Origin: Pseudomonas sp. PA15(2017)
Lineage (GTDB): Bacteria > Pseudomonadota > Gammaproteobacteria > Pseudomonadales > Pseudomonadaceae
Length of the DNA stretch: 64,000 bases
Direction: 5' to 3'
Assembly: GCF_001945395.1 (NCBI RefSeq)
Contig: NZ_MSXV01000056.1
Span: 1,669-65,668 of the forward strand
Position 1 is the first letter of the stretch, and every line of letters begins with the position of its first letter. Shown piece after piece: positions 24,450 through 33,685 of the stretch. The position numbers were made by a program, and so were the translations under genes. Below the pieces are notes generated by a model, which did no database searches, was not told the origin of the DNA, and saw only the letters and a list, made by a program, of their open reading frames with translations.

Positions 24450-25133
24450 GTCGCTGCCGTGGCGTAGGCGTTCCACCAGCGCCGGCAGCTCGCTCATGCG
24501 CCCGATCAGGTGGTGCACGCCCAGCTGGCGCAGGGTCTCGCCGTGCTCGGGTGGAATGTGGCTGGCGCCGAGAAACCCGATCACCTGCATGCCAGCGGTC
24601 AGTGCCGCGGTGGCGCCGGTGGTGCTGTCCTCTACCACCAAGCAGCGGCTGGGGTCGACGCCCGCGCGCTCGGCGGCCAGCAGGTAGAGATCCGGCGCTG
24701 GTTTCGGTCGTTCCACCTGGTCGGCGCTGAAGGCCCCGACATTGACGCGCTCGACCAGCTCGCAGCGCTGCAGGGCGAAGGCCACGGCGTCAGCGTAACT
24801 GTTGGAGGCGACGGCAAGCGGCAGGTCGATTTGCATCAACGCTTCGCGCACGCCGGGGATCGGCTTGACCTGCTCACGGATCAGCGCCTTGGTGATGGCG
24901 CGGTTCTTGTCAAGAAACCCCTCGGGCAGTGTTTTGCCGAAATGCGCTTCGGCCAGGGCCATGATGTCGCGGGTCTGCAGGCCGAAGGTGCCAGCCAGCA
25001 CCACGTCCAGCTCATGGGCCGGGTAGTGCTCGGCCAGCGCCGAGTGCAGGTGGTGTTCAGCGATGATCTCGCTGTCGATCAGTACCCCATCGCAGTCGCA
25101 GATCAGCAGTTCGATGGGCGGTTTCGGCGGCAT
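24447..25133 (-). CDS. HAD-superfamily hydrolase (subfamily IA)
   Basis: A 228-residue phosphatase-like protein. Motif I is LICDCDGVLIDSE (nucleophile Asp about residue 14), a helical cap follows, motif II is LAVASNSY, the lysine is in VERPKPAPDLYLLAAER, and motif IV is CLVVEDSTTGATAA. These are features of phosphoglycolate/beta-phosphoglucomutase-like enzymes; the substrate cannot be assigned. The permease gene ends 51 bp upstream in the same direction. Confidence 0.88.
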   Translation of the reverse strand: MPPKPPIELLICDCDGVLIDSEIIAEHHLHSALAEHYPAHELDVVLAGTFGLQTRDIMALAEAHFGKTLPEGFLDKNRAITKALIREQVKPIPGVREALMQIDLPLAVASNSYADAVAFALQRCELVERVNVGAFSADQVERPKPAPDLYLLAAERAGVDPSRCLVVEDSTTGATAALTAGMQVIGFLGASHIPPEHGETLRQLGVHHLIGRMSELPALVERLRHGSD

Positions 25134-25184
25134 GGCAGGCAGTCTCCTGTAAGGCGTTTAAGCCTGTTTACCATACAAACCCGT

Positions 25185-26534
25185 TCAGTTCGAACCGCTC
25201 GCCACGGCTCCGGTCGAGCGCTGCAGCAGCAACAAGGGCAGCCCGGCGGCCAGAATCGCCAGGCCGAGCAGGGCACCGGCACCGGCATACAGAGTGCTCG
25301 ACCAGAACAGCCCCAGGCAGCTGGCGGCGAACAACAGCGGTAGCAGCGGGTACAGCGGCACGCTGAACGGTCGGGCGCGATGCGTATTCAGGCGACGCAG
25401 GCGCAGCAGCGACAGGGCAGTCAGGCACATGAACAGCCAGAACACCGGCGCGGTGTAGGCGACCATGCTCTGCACGCCGTTTTCGCTCAGGGCGCCGAAC
25501 AACAGCAGCGGCAGGGTGATCAGGCATTGCACCAGCAGCGCTCGCACGGGTGTGGCGGCGCGGTCATTCCAGGCGCCGAGCATCGACAGCTGTGGCACGT
25601 CGCGACCCAGGGCGTAGTAGACCCGCGAGCCGGTGAGGATGGTGGCGTTCAGGGTGCTGATCGCGGTGATGCAGATCAGCGCGCTGAGTAGCACACCGCC
25701 CCAGGGGCCGGCGACGATGGTCATCAGGTCGGCGCCGATGGCACTGGACTGGCGTAGGCCTTCGAGGCTGAAGATGTTGAGGAACACCAGGTTGGCCAGC
25801 AGGTAGACGCCGGTCACCACCAGAGTGCCGATCAGCAGCACGCGGCTCATGTTGCGGCCTGGGTTGCGCAATTCGCCGGACAGGTACGCGGCTTCGTTCC
25901 AGCCGCCGTAAGTGAGCAGCACGAACACCATGCCCATGCCGAGCATACCGGCCAGGTTGCCGCCGGCATCGGCAGCGGCTGGCTTCACGTGGGCCAACGG
26001 TTCGGCCAGCAGCAGGCCGGCGAGAATCACCGTGACCAGCGCCAGCAGGGTGATGCCGGTGAACAGCACCTGCAGGCGCTTGGATTCGTGGGTACCCAGA
26101 ATATTCAGGGCCGTCAGCGCCAGCACCACGATGGTGGCGTGCCAGGCACTGCCGTATTCACCGAGCGGCAGCAGGCGCTGGGCGTAGTCGCCGTAAATGA
26201 AGGCGACCACGGCGATCGCCCCGGTCTGGATCACCGTGCCCCTGGCCCAAGCGAACAGTAGGCTGATCTGCCGGCCCCAGGCCAGGTGCAGGTAATGGTA
26301 TTCACCACCGCGATCCGGATAACCGGCGCCCAGTTCGGCATAACACAGCGCGCCGACCAGCATCACCAGGCCGCCGGCCAGCCACAGGCCGATGTACAGG
26401 AAGGCGTTATCGGCATGCTGGGCCACCAGGGGCGGGAAGCCGAAGATGCCGACGCCGATCACCACGCCGACCAGCATGGCGACGCCGTCGATCACCGACA
26501 GCCCGGATTGTCGTGCCGCTGCGTGTGCGCTCAT
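25185..26534 (-). CDS. APC-family amino-acid permease
   Basis: A 449-residue permease with about 12 membrane segments. The TM1 signature VVIGVGIFGFPP and TM6-region GGWNEAAYLSGELRNPGRNM place it in the L-amino-acid transporter/exchanger branch. The substrate is not determinable. It begins 3 bp after the stop of the exported methyltransferase gene, so the two are one transcript. It differs from the yjeH-like exporter elsewhere in the window. Confidence 0.88.
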   Translation of the reverse strand: MSAHAAARQSGLSVIDGVAMLVGVVIGVGIFGFPPLVAQHADNAFLYIGLWLAGGLVMLVGALCYAELGAGYPDRGGEYHYLHLAWGRQISLLFAWARGTVIQTGAIAVVAFIYGDYAQRLLPLGEYGSAWHATIVVLALTALNILGTHESKRLQVLFTGITLLALVTVILAGLLLAEPLAHVKPAAADAGGNLAGMLGMGMVFVLLTYGGWNEAAYLSGELRNPGRNMSRVLLIGTLVVTGVYLLANLVFLNIFSLEGLRQSSAIGADLMTIVAGPWGGVLLSALICITAISTLNATILTGSRVYYALGRDVPQLSMLGAWNDRAATPVRALLVQCLITLPLLLFGALSENGVQSMVAYTAPVFWLFMCLTALSLLRLRRLNTHRARPFSVPLYPLLPLLFAASCLGLFWSSTLYAGAGALLGLAILAAGLPLLLLQRSTGAVASGSN

Positions 26535-26537
26535 GGC

Positions 26538-27329
26538 TCAGCTCCGTCGCGCGCTCCAACCGGTCATCGCGCCTTCGGCGGAAATCGGTTCGATGCGATC
26601 ACCCTCGACCTGGCCGACGTACAGCTTGCCGTCGACCTCGAAGCGCAGCACGCTGCCGTTCAGGCGTCCGCGCAGGCGTTCCTGATGCTGGGTGATGCCA
26701 CTGATTTCCTGGAAGCGCTGCTCGAGGTCGACGGTGAAACGCTCGCCCTCGGTTTCGATCTGCCAACTGCCGGCGATCTTGGCGGGCACGATCCACAGGT
26801 AGATGCGCGCACCTTCGACGATATCGCTGCGATCGGGCTCCCAGTCCTCCATGCTGAAGGCGTGGGACACCACGCGGGTGCCGGGCTCCAGGGTGTCGAG
26901 GATGACCGGGCGCAGGCGCATGTTCACGGTGTTCAGCAGGTACATGGTCAACACGTTGGCGTCGGCGATGTCCTTCTTGAACAGGTCGCCCTGTTCGAAC
27001 ACCACCTTGTCGGCGACACCGGCCTGCTGGGCGTTGGCCTCGGCTTCCTCGATGCGCTGCGGGTTCAGATCGATACCGTAGGCGGCCTTGGCGCCACGGT
27101 CCTTGACCGCCGAGATGGCGATGCGTCCGTCGCCGGAGCCCAGGTCCACCACGTAATCGTCGGGGCCGACATCGGCGATTTCCAGCATGCGCGCCACCAC
27201 CGGTTCCGGCGTTGGTACGTAGGGCACATCAAGGGCGATGGTCTGGGCCTGGGCAGCGGATTGCAGCAGGCCGAACAGGGCCAGCGCAGAGGCACACAGG
27301 GAAAGGGGGCGAACGGCTGCGGTGGTCAT
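26538..27329 (-). CDS. Exported protein with a SAM-methyltransferase fold
   Basis: The protein has 263 residues. The signal peptide (PLSLCASALALFGLLQSAAQAQ) is followed by a class I methyltransferase domain: DYVVDLGSGDGRIAI (motif I, about residues 58-72), YGIDLNPQRIEEA (acidic ribose contact) and VLTMYLLNTVNMRL. A C-terminal beta-rich part follows. Proteins of this exported methyltransferase-like family are widespread, yet SAM is not known to be available in the periplasm, so catalytic activity there is an open question. It is co-transcribed with an amino-acid permease. Confidence 0.82.
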   Translation of the reverse strand: MTTAAVRPLSLCASALALFGLLQSAAQAQTIALDVPYVPTPEPVVARMLEIADVGPDDYVVDLGSGDGRIAISAVKDRGAKAAYGIDLNPQRIEEAEANAQQAGVADKVVFEQGDLFKKDIADANVLTMYLLNTVNMRLRPVILDTLEPGTRVVSHAFSMEDWEPDRSDIVEGARIYLWIVPAKIAGSWQIETEGERFTVDLEQRFQEISGITQHQERLRGRLNGSVLRFEVDGKLYVGQVEGDRIEPISAEGAMTGWSARRS

Positions 27330-27565
27330 CGGCGGATACCTCTCAGCGGAGTCGGCAAGTGAAGGGAGGGGAACGATTTTCCGACCGGAGCCTAAGCGCC
27401 AGGGTTCGACCTGTGGAACCCGGCCTGCTGCCTGGCCGCCGGAAAATCGCCTCGTAGCCCAACGAGTACGGCGCCTGCCGGGTGTGTTACCTCATGTGAA
27501 ACATTGCCTTGGCAGCGCCGAAAAGGCATGGTGGCCGCAATTTTCAGCCACGGGAGCGGCCCGGC

Positions 27566-28783
27566 ATGCGCCTTTTGCACACCTCCGACTGGCACCTGGG
27601 CCAGCACTTCATGGGCAAGACGCGCCAGGCCGAACACCAGGCCTTCTGCGCCTGGCTGATCGAGCAGGTGCGCGCCCACGAGGTACAGGCGGTGCTGGTC
27701 GCCGGGGATATCTTCGATACCGGCTCGCCGCCCAGCTACGCCCGTGAGCAGTACAACCACTTCGTGGTGGCGCTACGCGAAACCGGCTGCCAGTTGGTGG
27801 TGCTCGGTGGTAACCACGATTCGGTGGCCATGCTCGGCGAGAGCCGCACCTTGCTGGCACAGCTTGGCACCCGGGTGATTCCCGGCGTTGGCGCCCACCT
27901 GCACGAACAACTGCTGGTACTCGATGGCGCCGATGGCGCGCCGGCGGCGCTGCTCTGCGCCATCCCGTTCATCCGTCCGCGTGATGTGCTGCGCAGCGAA
28001 GCGGGGCAGAGCGCAGCGGACAAGCAGCTGTCGCTGCAACAAGCCATCCACGCCCATTACCAGGCGTTGTACGAGCTGGCCCTGGCGCGTCGTGGCGAAC
28101 TTGGCGCGGCGCTGCCGATCATCGCCACGGGTCACCTGACCACCGTGGGCGCCAGCGCCAGCGAGTCGGTGCGCGAGATTTACGTCGGCGCATTGGAGGC
28201 CTTTCCGACCTCGTCCTTTCCTGCCGTCGACTACATCGCCCTGGGGCACATCCACCGGCCGCAAAAGGTTGGCGGCCTGGAGCACATCCGCTACAGCGGC
28301 TCGCCGATCCCGCTGAGCTTCGACGAAGCCCGCCAGCAGAAGGAAGTGCTGCTGGTGGACCTCGATGCCAGCGGCTTGCGCGAGGTGCGCGCCTTGCCGG
28401 TACCTCGCTTCCAGGCCTTGCAGCCGGTGCGTGGTTCGCTGAAAACGCTGCCGGCGGCGCTGGCCGAGGCGGCGCGTGAGGGCAGCGACGAGCGTCCGGT
28501 GTGGCTGGAAGTGCAGGTCGAAATGGATGATTACCTGAGCGACTTGCAAGTGCGCATCGCCGCGCTGTGCGAAGGCCTGCCCGTGGAGGTGCTGCGCATC
28601 CGCCGCGCACGGGGCACGGTGGTCGCCAGCCTGCAGGGCGAGCGGGGCATGCTCGACGAACTGACGCCGGAGCAGGTGTTCGACCAGCGCCTGGCCAGCG
28701 AAACCCTGGAGCCCGAGCAGGCGCGGCGACTGCACGGGCTTTATAGCCAGGTGTTGGCCGAGCTGCGCGACGAGCCGGTCTGA
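27566..28783 (+). CDS. sbcD: Exonuclease subunit SbcD
   Basis: The nuclease subunit of SbcCD (Mre11-Rad50 homologue), 405 residues. Mre11 phosphoesterase motifs are in order: TSDWHLGQ (residue about 6), VAGDIFDTG, LGGNHDSV, TGHLTT and LGHIHRPQ. It cuts hairpins and protein-blocked DNA ends with SbcC. GGGAG at 27552-27556 precedes ATG 27566. Normally sbcC follows at once; here it is 8.4 kb away in the same direction. A REP-hairpin element begins 5 bp after its stop. Confidence 0.95.
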   Translation: MRLLHTSDWHLGQHFMGKTRQAEHQAFCAWLIEQVRAHEVQAVLVAGDIFDTGSPPSYAREQYNHFVVALRETGCQLVVLGGNHDSVAMLGESRTLLAQLGTRVIPGVGAHLHEQLLVLDGADGAPAALLCAIPFIRPRDVLRSEAGQSAADKQLSLQQAIHAHYQALYELALARRGELGAALPIIATGHLTTVGASASESVREIYVGALEAFPTSSFPAVDYIALGHIHRPQKVGGLEHIRYSGSPIPLSFDEARQQKEVLLVDLDASGLREVRALPVPRFQALQPVRGSLKTLPAALAEAAREGSDERPVWLEVQVEMDDYLSDLQVRIAALCEGLPVEVLRIRRARGTVVASLQGERGMLDELTPEQVFDQRLASETLEPEQARRLHGLYSQVLAELRDEPV

Positions 28784-28787
28784 CTCG

Positions 28788-28984
28788 GAACCTGTTCATG
28801 ATCTTGCCGCCCAGGTTCGTCTGGTTGGCCGCTAAGTGGCGGGAGCAGCCGTTCCCCTATCCTGTGGGAACGGGCCATGCCCGTGATTTTTCGCGGGCAT
28901 GGCCCGCTCCCACAGGTTCCGTATCGATGGCCGCTTCTGCCTTGTAGCTGCCGCTTGCTGCTCATAGAGGTCATGAGCAGGCTT
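28788..28984. repeat. REP-hairpin element, copy E
   Basis: Arm type 2 is on the left (GAACCTGTTCATGATCTTGC, GGCCGCTAAGTGGCGGGAGC), the hairpin reads GGGCCATGCCCGTGATTTTT and its complement, and arm type 1 is on the right (CTTCTGCCTTGTAGCTGCCG). It lies between the convergent stops of sbcD and an MCP gene. Confidence 0.9.
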
Positions 28985-30622
28985 TCAGGCCTTGAAGAAA
29001 CTCACCCGCTCCAGCAGCCGGCGGGCCAGGGACGACAATTCTTCGCTGGCCGCCGAAACCTGGGTGGAGCCGGCGGTGGTTTCCACCGTGCTGGCGTGAA
29101 TGCGGCTGATGTTCTGGTTGACGTCCTCGGCCACCAGGCTCTGCTGCTGAGCGGCGCTGGCGATCTGCGCGTTCATGTCCTTGATCGCCCCGAATTCCTG
29201 GCGAATACGGCCTAGAGCCTGTTCGGTTTCGGCGGTCTGCTCGACCGTCTTGCGGGCCATCTGGCTGCTGGTCTGCATGATCTGCGCGGCGCCGCTGGCA
29301 CCGGCCTGCAGTTGTTCGATCATGCCGCTGATTTCCCGGGTCGAGGTCTGCGTGCGGCTGGCCAGCGAGCGCACTTCATCGGCCACCACGGCGAAGCCGC
29401 GGCCATGCTCGCCCGCCCGGGCCGCTTCGATGGCGGCATTGAGCGCCAGCAGGTTGGTCTGGTCAGCGATCGCGGTGATTACCGCAATGATGGTCTCGAT
29501 GTTGCTGCTGTCGCGGGCCAACTGCTCGACCTGCTCGGCAGCGGCGTCGAGCACCTTGGCCAGCTCCTGAATTGCCTGGCCGCCCTGAGTCACCAGCTGG
29601 CTGCCGGTTTCCACTTCGCCGTCGGCGTTGCGGGTGGCCGAGGCCGCGGTGCCGGCGTAACCGGCCACTTCGTTGACCGTCGCGGCCATCTGGTTGATGG
29701 CCGCGGCCATCTGCTCGGCTTCTTCGGACTGCGCCTGCAACTGGCGGTTATTGCTGGCCGAAGTGGCGCGCAACTGATCGGAGGCCAGGTTCAGCTCGTT
29801 GGCGGCGCTGCGCACCTGGGCGATGGTATCGCCGAGGCGCGCGCTCATGTCCTTGACCGCGCCCATCACGCTGTTCGGGTAGCGGGTCTCGACGCGCTGA
29901 TCGAGGGCGCCGCCGGCCAGGCGCTGGATGACCTCGGCCACCTGGTGGGGCTCAGCGCCGAGCGTCGAGCGCAGGCGACGGATGATCAGCAGCGAGACGA
30001 CCACGCTGAGCAGGATCGCCACGCTGGTGACGGTCACGATCAGCAGGCCGAAGCTGCCCGCGGTTTCACGCACGCCATCCAGGCTGGTGATGATGTCCTT
30101 CTCCTGCAGGTCGATGAAGGCGTTGATGCGCTTCAGCCATTCGGTATAGGCAGCCGCCACGTCCCGTGACAGCAGCGTCTGCGCGCCCTCGATATCGCCA
30201 CTCTGGCGCTGGCTGATCAGTTGCTGGGTCAGTTGGCGCGCGGTGTTTTCGACGGCCTTGATCTGGCTGAGCTGGTGCTGTTCTTCGACACTCGCGGTAC
30301 TGGCAGCGACCAGTTTGTCCAGCGGCGCAGCCGATTGCTGGTAGAAGGCGTCGAGACGCTCGATGTTCTACAGTTGTTCGTTCAGCGCGGCGGGCTGGCG
30401 GGCCAGAACCAGGTCACGGATGGCGATGGCACGGTCGTGCACGCTGCCGCGGAAGTTGATCGCATAGCGCTGCTTTAGGCTGGCGCCCTCGTTGACTTCG
30501 CTGAGGCTGCTGTCGATCACCTGCACGCGCTGGATACCGACCAGGGCGACCAGAATCATCAGCGACAACACCAGCCCGAAACCCATGGCCAGACGCTGGG
30601 CGATCGTTAGCGGTTGCGACAT
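28985..30622 (-). pseudogene. Methyl-accepting chemotaxis protein with a premature TAG
   Basis: From ATG 30622 the reading frame gives a membrane anchor (MSQPLTIAQRLAMGFGLVLS) and the beginning of a four-helix-bundle ligand domain to NEQL, then an in-frame TAG at 30368-30370. The same frame continues NIERLDAFYQQSAAPLDKLV through TM2, HAMP and an intact signalling domain with the hairpin DQTNLLALNAAIEAARAGEH. One base change (for example CAG to TAG) explains it; the product would be 545 residues. A shorter frame from 30160 could still make a TM2-to-tip fragment. Readthrough or suppression cannot be excluded. Confidence 0.8.
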
Positions 30623-30864
30623 CTTGGGTACCTATGAGCAGAAAGGGCCGGCTTGCTCGAGCGGTCGGTGGGCGCGCAGGAGAGGGTGGCCAGGGAACGC
30701 TGAGGCTAATCTTTGCACAGCGGAAAGCAAGTGTTTTGCGATGGCTAATTGATGTTATAGCTTGCCGCTATGGTCCGTCGCCTGGCGTTTTGCGGACGCC
30801 CATGTGACTGGCCGCCGATTCCACTGCGAGCGCACGCGAAGCGCGTTCGCGGTGGCGCCTGGGC

Positions 30865-32499
30865 TTAGACGCGGAACTGCCCCAGCAGCCGACCGAGTTG
30901 CTCGGCCAACTGCCTGAGGTGCTGGCTGGCAGCGCTCGACTGATCGGCCGACTCGGCGGTGCTATGGGCCAGGGCGGCGGTTTCGGTGACGTTCTGGTTG
31001 ATGTCGTCGACCACATGGGATTGTTGCAGCGTGGCGCTGGCGATCGAGGCGTTGAGGCCGGTCAGGTTGCGCAGCGATTGGCCGATCTGCGCCAGGCTCT
31101 CGCCGGCCTGGCTGGCTTGTTCGACGGTCAGGCGCGAAGCGTGGCTGCTGTCGCCGATGGCTTTCACCGCCGCCTGTGAGTTGGTCTGCAGGCGTTCGAT
31201 CATGCCCTGGATCTCGGCCGTGGATTTCTGCGTGCGCTGGGCCAGCAGACGTACCTCGTCGGCGACCACGGCGAAGCCGCGGCCCTGTTCGCCGGCCCGG
31301 GCCGCTTCGATGGCGGCGTTGAGCGCCAGCAGGTTGGTCTGTTCGGCAATCGAGCGGATCACTTCCAGCACCCCGCCGATCTGCTTGCTTTCGCTGGCCA
31401 GCGACTCGATCACCGCCACGGCCTTGTCGATGGTGCCGGACAGCTGGTCGATCTGCTTGAGGCTGGCGTCGATATTGTGCTGGCCCTGGCGGGCCTGCTC
31501 CTCGGCGGTGTGCACTTCGCTGGAGGCGTGCTCGGCGTTCTTGGCGACGTCCTGCACGCCGTAGGTGACTTCGTTGACCGCGGTGGCGACCAGTTCCATC
31601 TGCTGAGCCTGCTGTTGGCTGTGCTGCTGAGCGGCGCTGGAAATGTCGCCGAGCGAACGCGCGGCCTGGTCGAGCGAGGACGCGGAGTCGAGCAACTGGC
31701 GGATCACCTGGCGCATCTTGCCGGTGAAGGCGTTGAAGTGTCCGGCCAGGGCGGCCAGCTCGTCACGACCCTGATCATCGAGCTTGTGGGTCAGATCGCC
31801 TTCGCCGCTGGCGATGTTGGCCATGGCCGCAACCGCCTGCTGCAGTGGCGTGGCGATGCTGCGCGAAATCATCACCACCAGAACGATCAGCAGCAGGGTG
31901 GCCGGCACGCCGATGGCCAGCGCTCTCAGGGCCTGGGATTTGAACTCGGCCTGCACGTCGTCGACGTAGACGCCCGAACCGATGATCCAGCCCCAGGGCT
32001 GGAACAGCTCGACGTAGGAAATCTTCGGCACCGGCTCGCTGGCACCCGGCTTGGGCCAGCGGTAGTCGATCGGCCCGGCGCCCTGGCGCTTGGCGATGGC
32101 CACCATGTCGTTGAACAGAGCCTTGCCGTCCGGGTCCTTGATGCCGGACAGGTTCTGCCCCTCGAGCTTGGCATTGGTGGGGTGCATGACCATGGTCGGC
32201 GTCTGGTCGTTGATCCAGAAATACTCCTGGCCACCGTAGCGCAGGCTGCGGATCACCTCGATCGCCTGCTTCTGCGCCTGCTCGCGGCTCAGCGTACCGC
32301 TGGCCTCCAGGCCCTGGTAATACTTGAGCAGGCCTACGGCCGTCTGCACCACGTGCTGGGTCTTCTCGGCCTTGCCGGCGTAAAGGCCGACGCTTATCTG
32401 GTTGAGCATGTAGGCGCCGAGCAGCACCAACATCAGCACCGGCATCGCGATGATGAGCCACAGACGACGATTGATCGGCAAGCGACGCAAGCTATTCAT
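30865..32499 (-). CDS. Methyl-accepting chemotaxis protein with an sCache sensor domain
   Basis: A 544-residue chemoreceptor. TM1 is at about 11-31, the periplasmic single-Cache domain at about 35-185 (SLRYGGQEYFWINDQTPTMV, PWGWIIGSGVYVDDV), TM2 at about 190-210, HAMP next, and the cytoplasmic tip EQTNLLALNAAIEAARAGEQ is intact. sCache receptors of this type often bind small organic acids; the ligand here is not known. It lies next to a GntR-amidohydrolase-transporter unit whose substrate may be a carboxylate. The 283 bp upstream holds no gene. Confidence 0.9.
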   Translation of the reverse strand: MNSLRRLPINRRLWLIIAMPVLMLVLLGAYMLNQISVGLYAGKAEKTQHVVQTAVGLLKYYQGLEASGTLSREQAQKQAIEVIRSLRYGGQEYFWINDQTPTMVMHPTNAKLEGQNLSGIKDPDGKALFNDMVAIAKRQGAGPIDYRWPKPGASEPVPKISYVELFQPWGWIIGSGVYVDDVQAEFKSQALRALAIGVPATLLLIVLVVMISRSIATPLQQAVAAMANIASGEGDLTHKLDDQGRDELAALAGHFNAFTGKMRQVIRQLLDSASSLDQAARSLGDISSAAQQHSQQQAQQMELVATAVNEVTYGVQDVAKNAEHASSEVHTAEEQARQGQHNIDASLKQIDQLSGTIDKAVAVIESLASESKQIGGVLEVIRSIAEQTNLLALNAAIEAARAGEQGRGFAVVADEVRLLAQRTQKSTAEIQGMIERLQTNSQAAVKAIGDSSHASRLTVEQASQAGESLAQIGQSLRNLTGLNASIASATLQQSHVVDDINQNVTETAALAHSTAESADQSSAASQHLRQLAEQLGRLLGQFRV

Positions 32500-32782
32500 G
32501 GCGGCATTCCTGACAGTGTTGTTCTTGTTATGGCGCTGGTGCGAAACGGCAGCGATCGTTACTCACCTGATAGCACTTCGATAGCTCGGCGTAAATCGAA
32601 AAGATGCGGGTTTGATAGTTTTCTACATCTATCGGGCAACAGCCCGTGTGACGCGGCTTTCAGGTCATCGGATGGCTGCCGGAAAAGGGCGTGAGAGCAA
32701 CCTGCCGCGCGCCGTCAAGCACGCAGCGAATGGGAGGGGGCGTGGGGCCGATCTGGCCACGCGGTAGAACGTGGCGGTCGCG

Positions 32783-33511
32783 TCAGCAGATATCGATCTG
32801 GTAGCGGAAGTTGGCTGCCGCGGCGCGCGAAAGTCGGTACTCCAGCGGGCTGCGGTCGTAACCTAGGGCCGTGCGCTCGATCACCACGATGGGGTCGCCC
32901 TCGCCGATGGCCAGGGTGCCAGCCATTTCGGCATCGGCGCTGCCAACGGTCAGGGTCTCGCGGGCCGAGGCGATGCACTGACCGCACTGCTTCTCATAGA
33001 AGGGGTAGAGCAGGTCGCCGAAGGTGTCCGAATCGATATCCAGCAGCACGATGAAGCGCGACGCGGGCAGCCAGATCTCCTCATGGAACAGCGTGCGATC
33101 TTCGATCACCCGCAGGCGTTCCATGCGCAGCACCTGCTCACCGCTTTTCAGGGCGAGCGCCTTGGCGATTTCCCTGGACGGCTTTTGCAGGGCCTTGGAA
33201 AGAATCCTGCTGGAAGGGATTTCCCGGCCACCGCTGGCGTTCACCTGGCGAAAGAAGCGCGCCAGCGACGCGTCGAAGTTCGGTCGGCGCACGAAGGTGC
33301 CGCGGCCTTGACTGCGCAGCAGTAGCCCCTCGTTGACCAGGGTATCCACTGCCTTGCGCACCGTGCCGATGGCCACGCCGTAGAACTTGGTCAGCTCCGC
33401 TTCGGTGGGAATCGGTGCGCCGGGTGACCACTCGCCAGCAGCGATCTTGGCCAGCATCTCTTCGCGCAGCCGTTGGTACAGCGGCAGGCGTTCGTCGTAT
33501 CCGAGAGTCAT
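32783..33511 (-). CDS. GntR-family regulator with UTRA domain (HutC type)
   Basis: A 242-residue repressor-type regulator with an N-terminal winged HTH (IPTEAELTKFYGVAIGTVRK, residues about 35-55) and a C-terminal UTRA effector domain (ERLRVIEDRTLFHEEIWLPA through SPLEYRLSRAAAANFRYQID). I start it at ATG 33511 (MTLGYDERLPLYQRL), the usual length; an earlier ATG at 33556 would add 15 residues. It is divergent from an amidohydrolase-transporter operon that it probably represses. Confidence 0.87.
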   Translation of the reverse strand: MTLGYDERLPLYQRLREEMLAKIAAGEWSPGAPIPTEAELTKFYGVAIGTVRKAVDTLVNEGLLLRSQGRGTFVRRPNFDASLARFFRQVNASGGREIPSSRILSKALQKPSREIAKALALKSGEQVLRMERLRVIEDRTLFHEEIWLPASRFIVLLDIDSDTFGDLLYPFYEKQCGQCIASARETLTVGSADAEMAGTLAIGEGDPIVVIERTALGYDRSPLEYRLSRAAAANFRYQIDIC

Positions 33512-33588
33512 CGCGTCTTCGTGTCCGGTTGCAACAGGCTGGCGCCACTCTATCACCCCCTGGTCGATTGACAGAATGGCAGAAGCGA

Positions 33589-33612
33589 ATATATGGTCAA
33601 CTATTCATATAT
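33589..33612. promoter_or_regulatory. Operator/promoter region between the GntR gene and the amidohydrolase
   Basis: An inverted repeat ATATATG-10-CATATAT (33589-33595 with 33606-33612) sits in an AT-rich pocket of an otherwise GC-rich intergenic region, 77 bp from the GntR start and 74 bp from the amidohydrolase start. It is a good candidate for the GntR operator overlapping one or both promoters. Confidence 0.45.
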
Positions 33613-33685
33613 ATGACTGCATGTCGTGATAACAACGATTGGCACCACTGCCGGTCTCCATAACAATCGATCAGGTAACGCCTCA

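Noticed and set aside
32500..32782. A possible flagellar sigma-28 promoter for the sCache MCP
   Set aside because: A TCAAA and a GCCGA-like block exist on the minus strand but their spacing is about 20, too far from the usual value.
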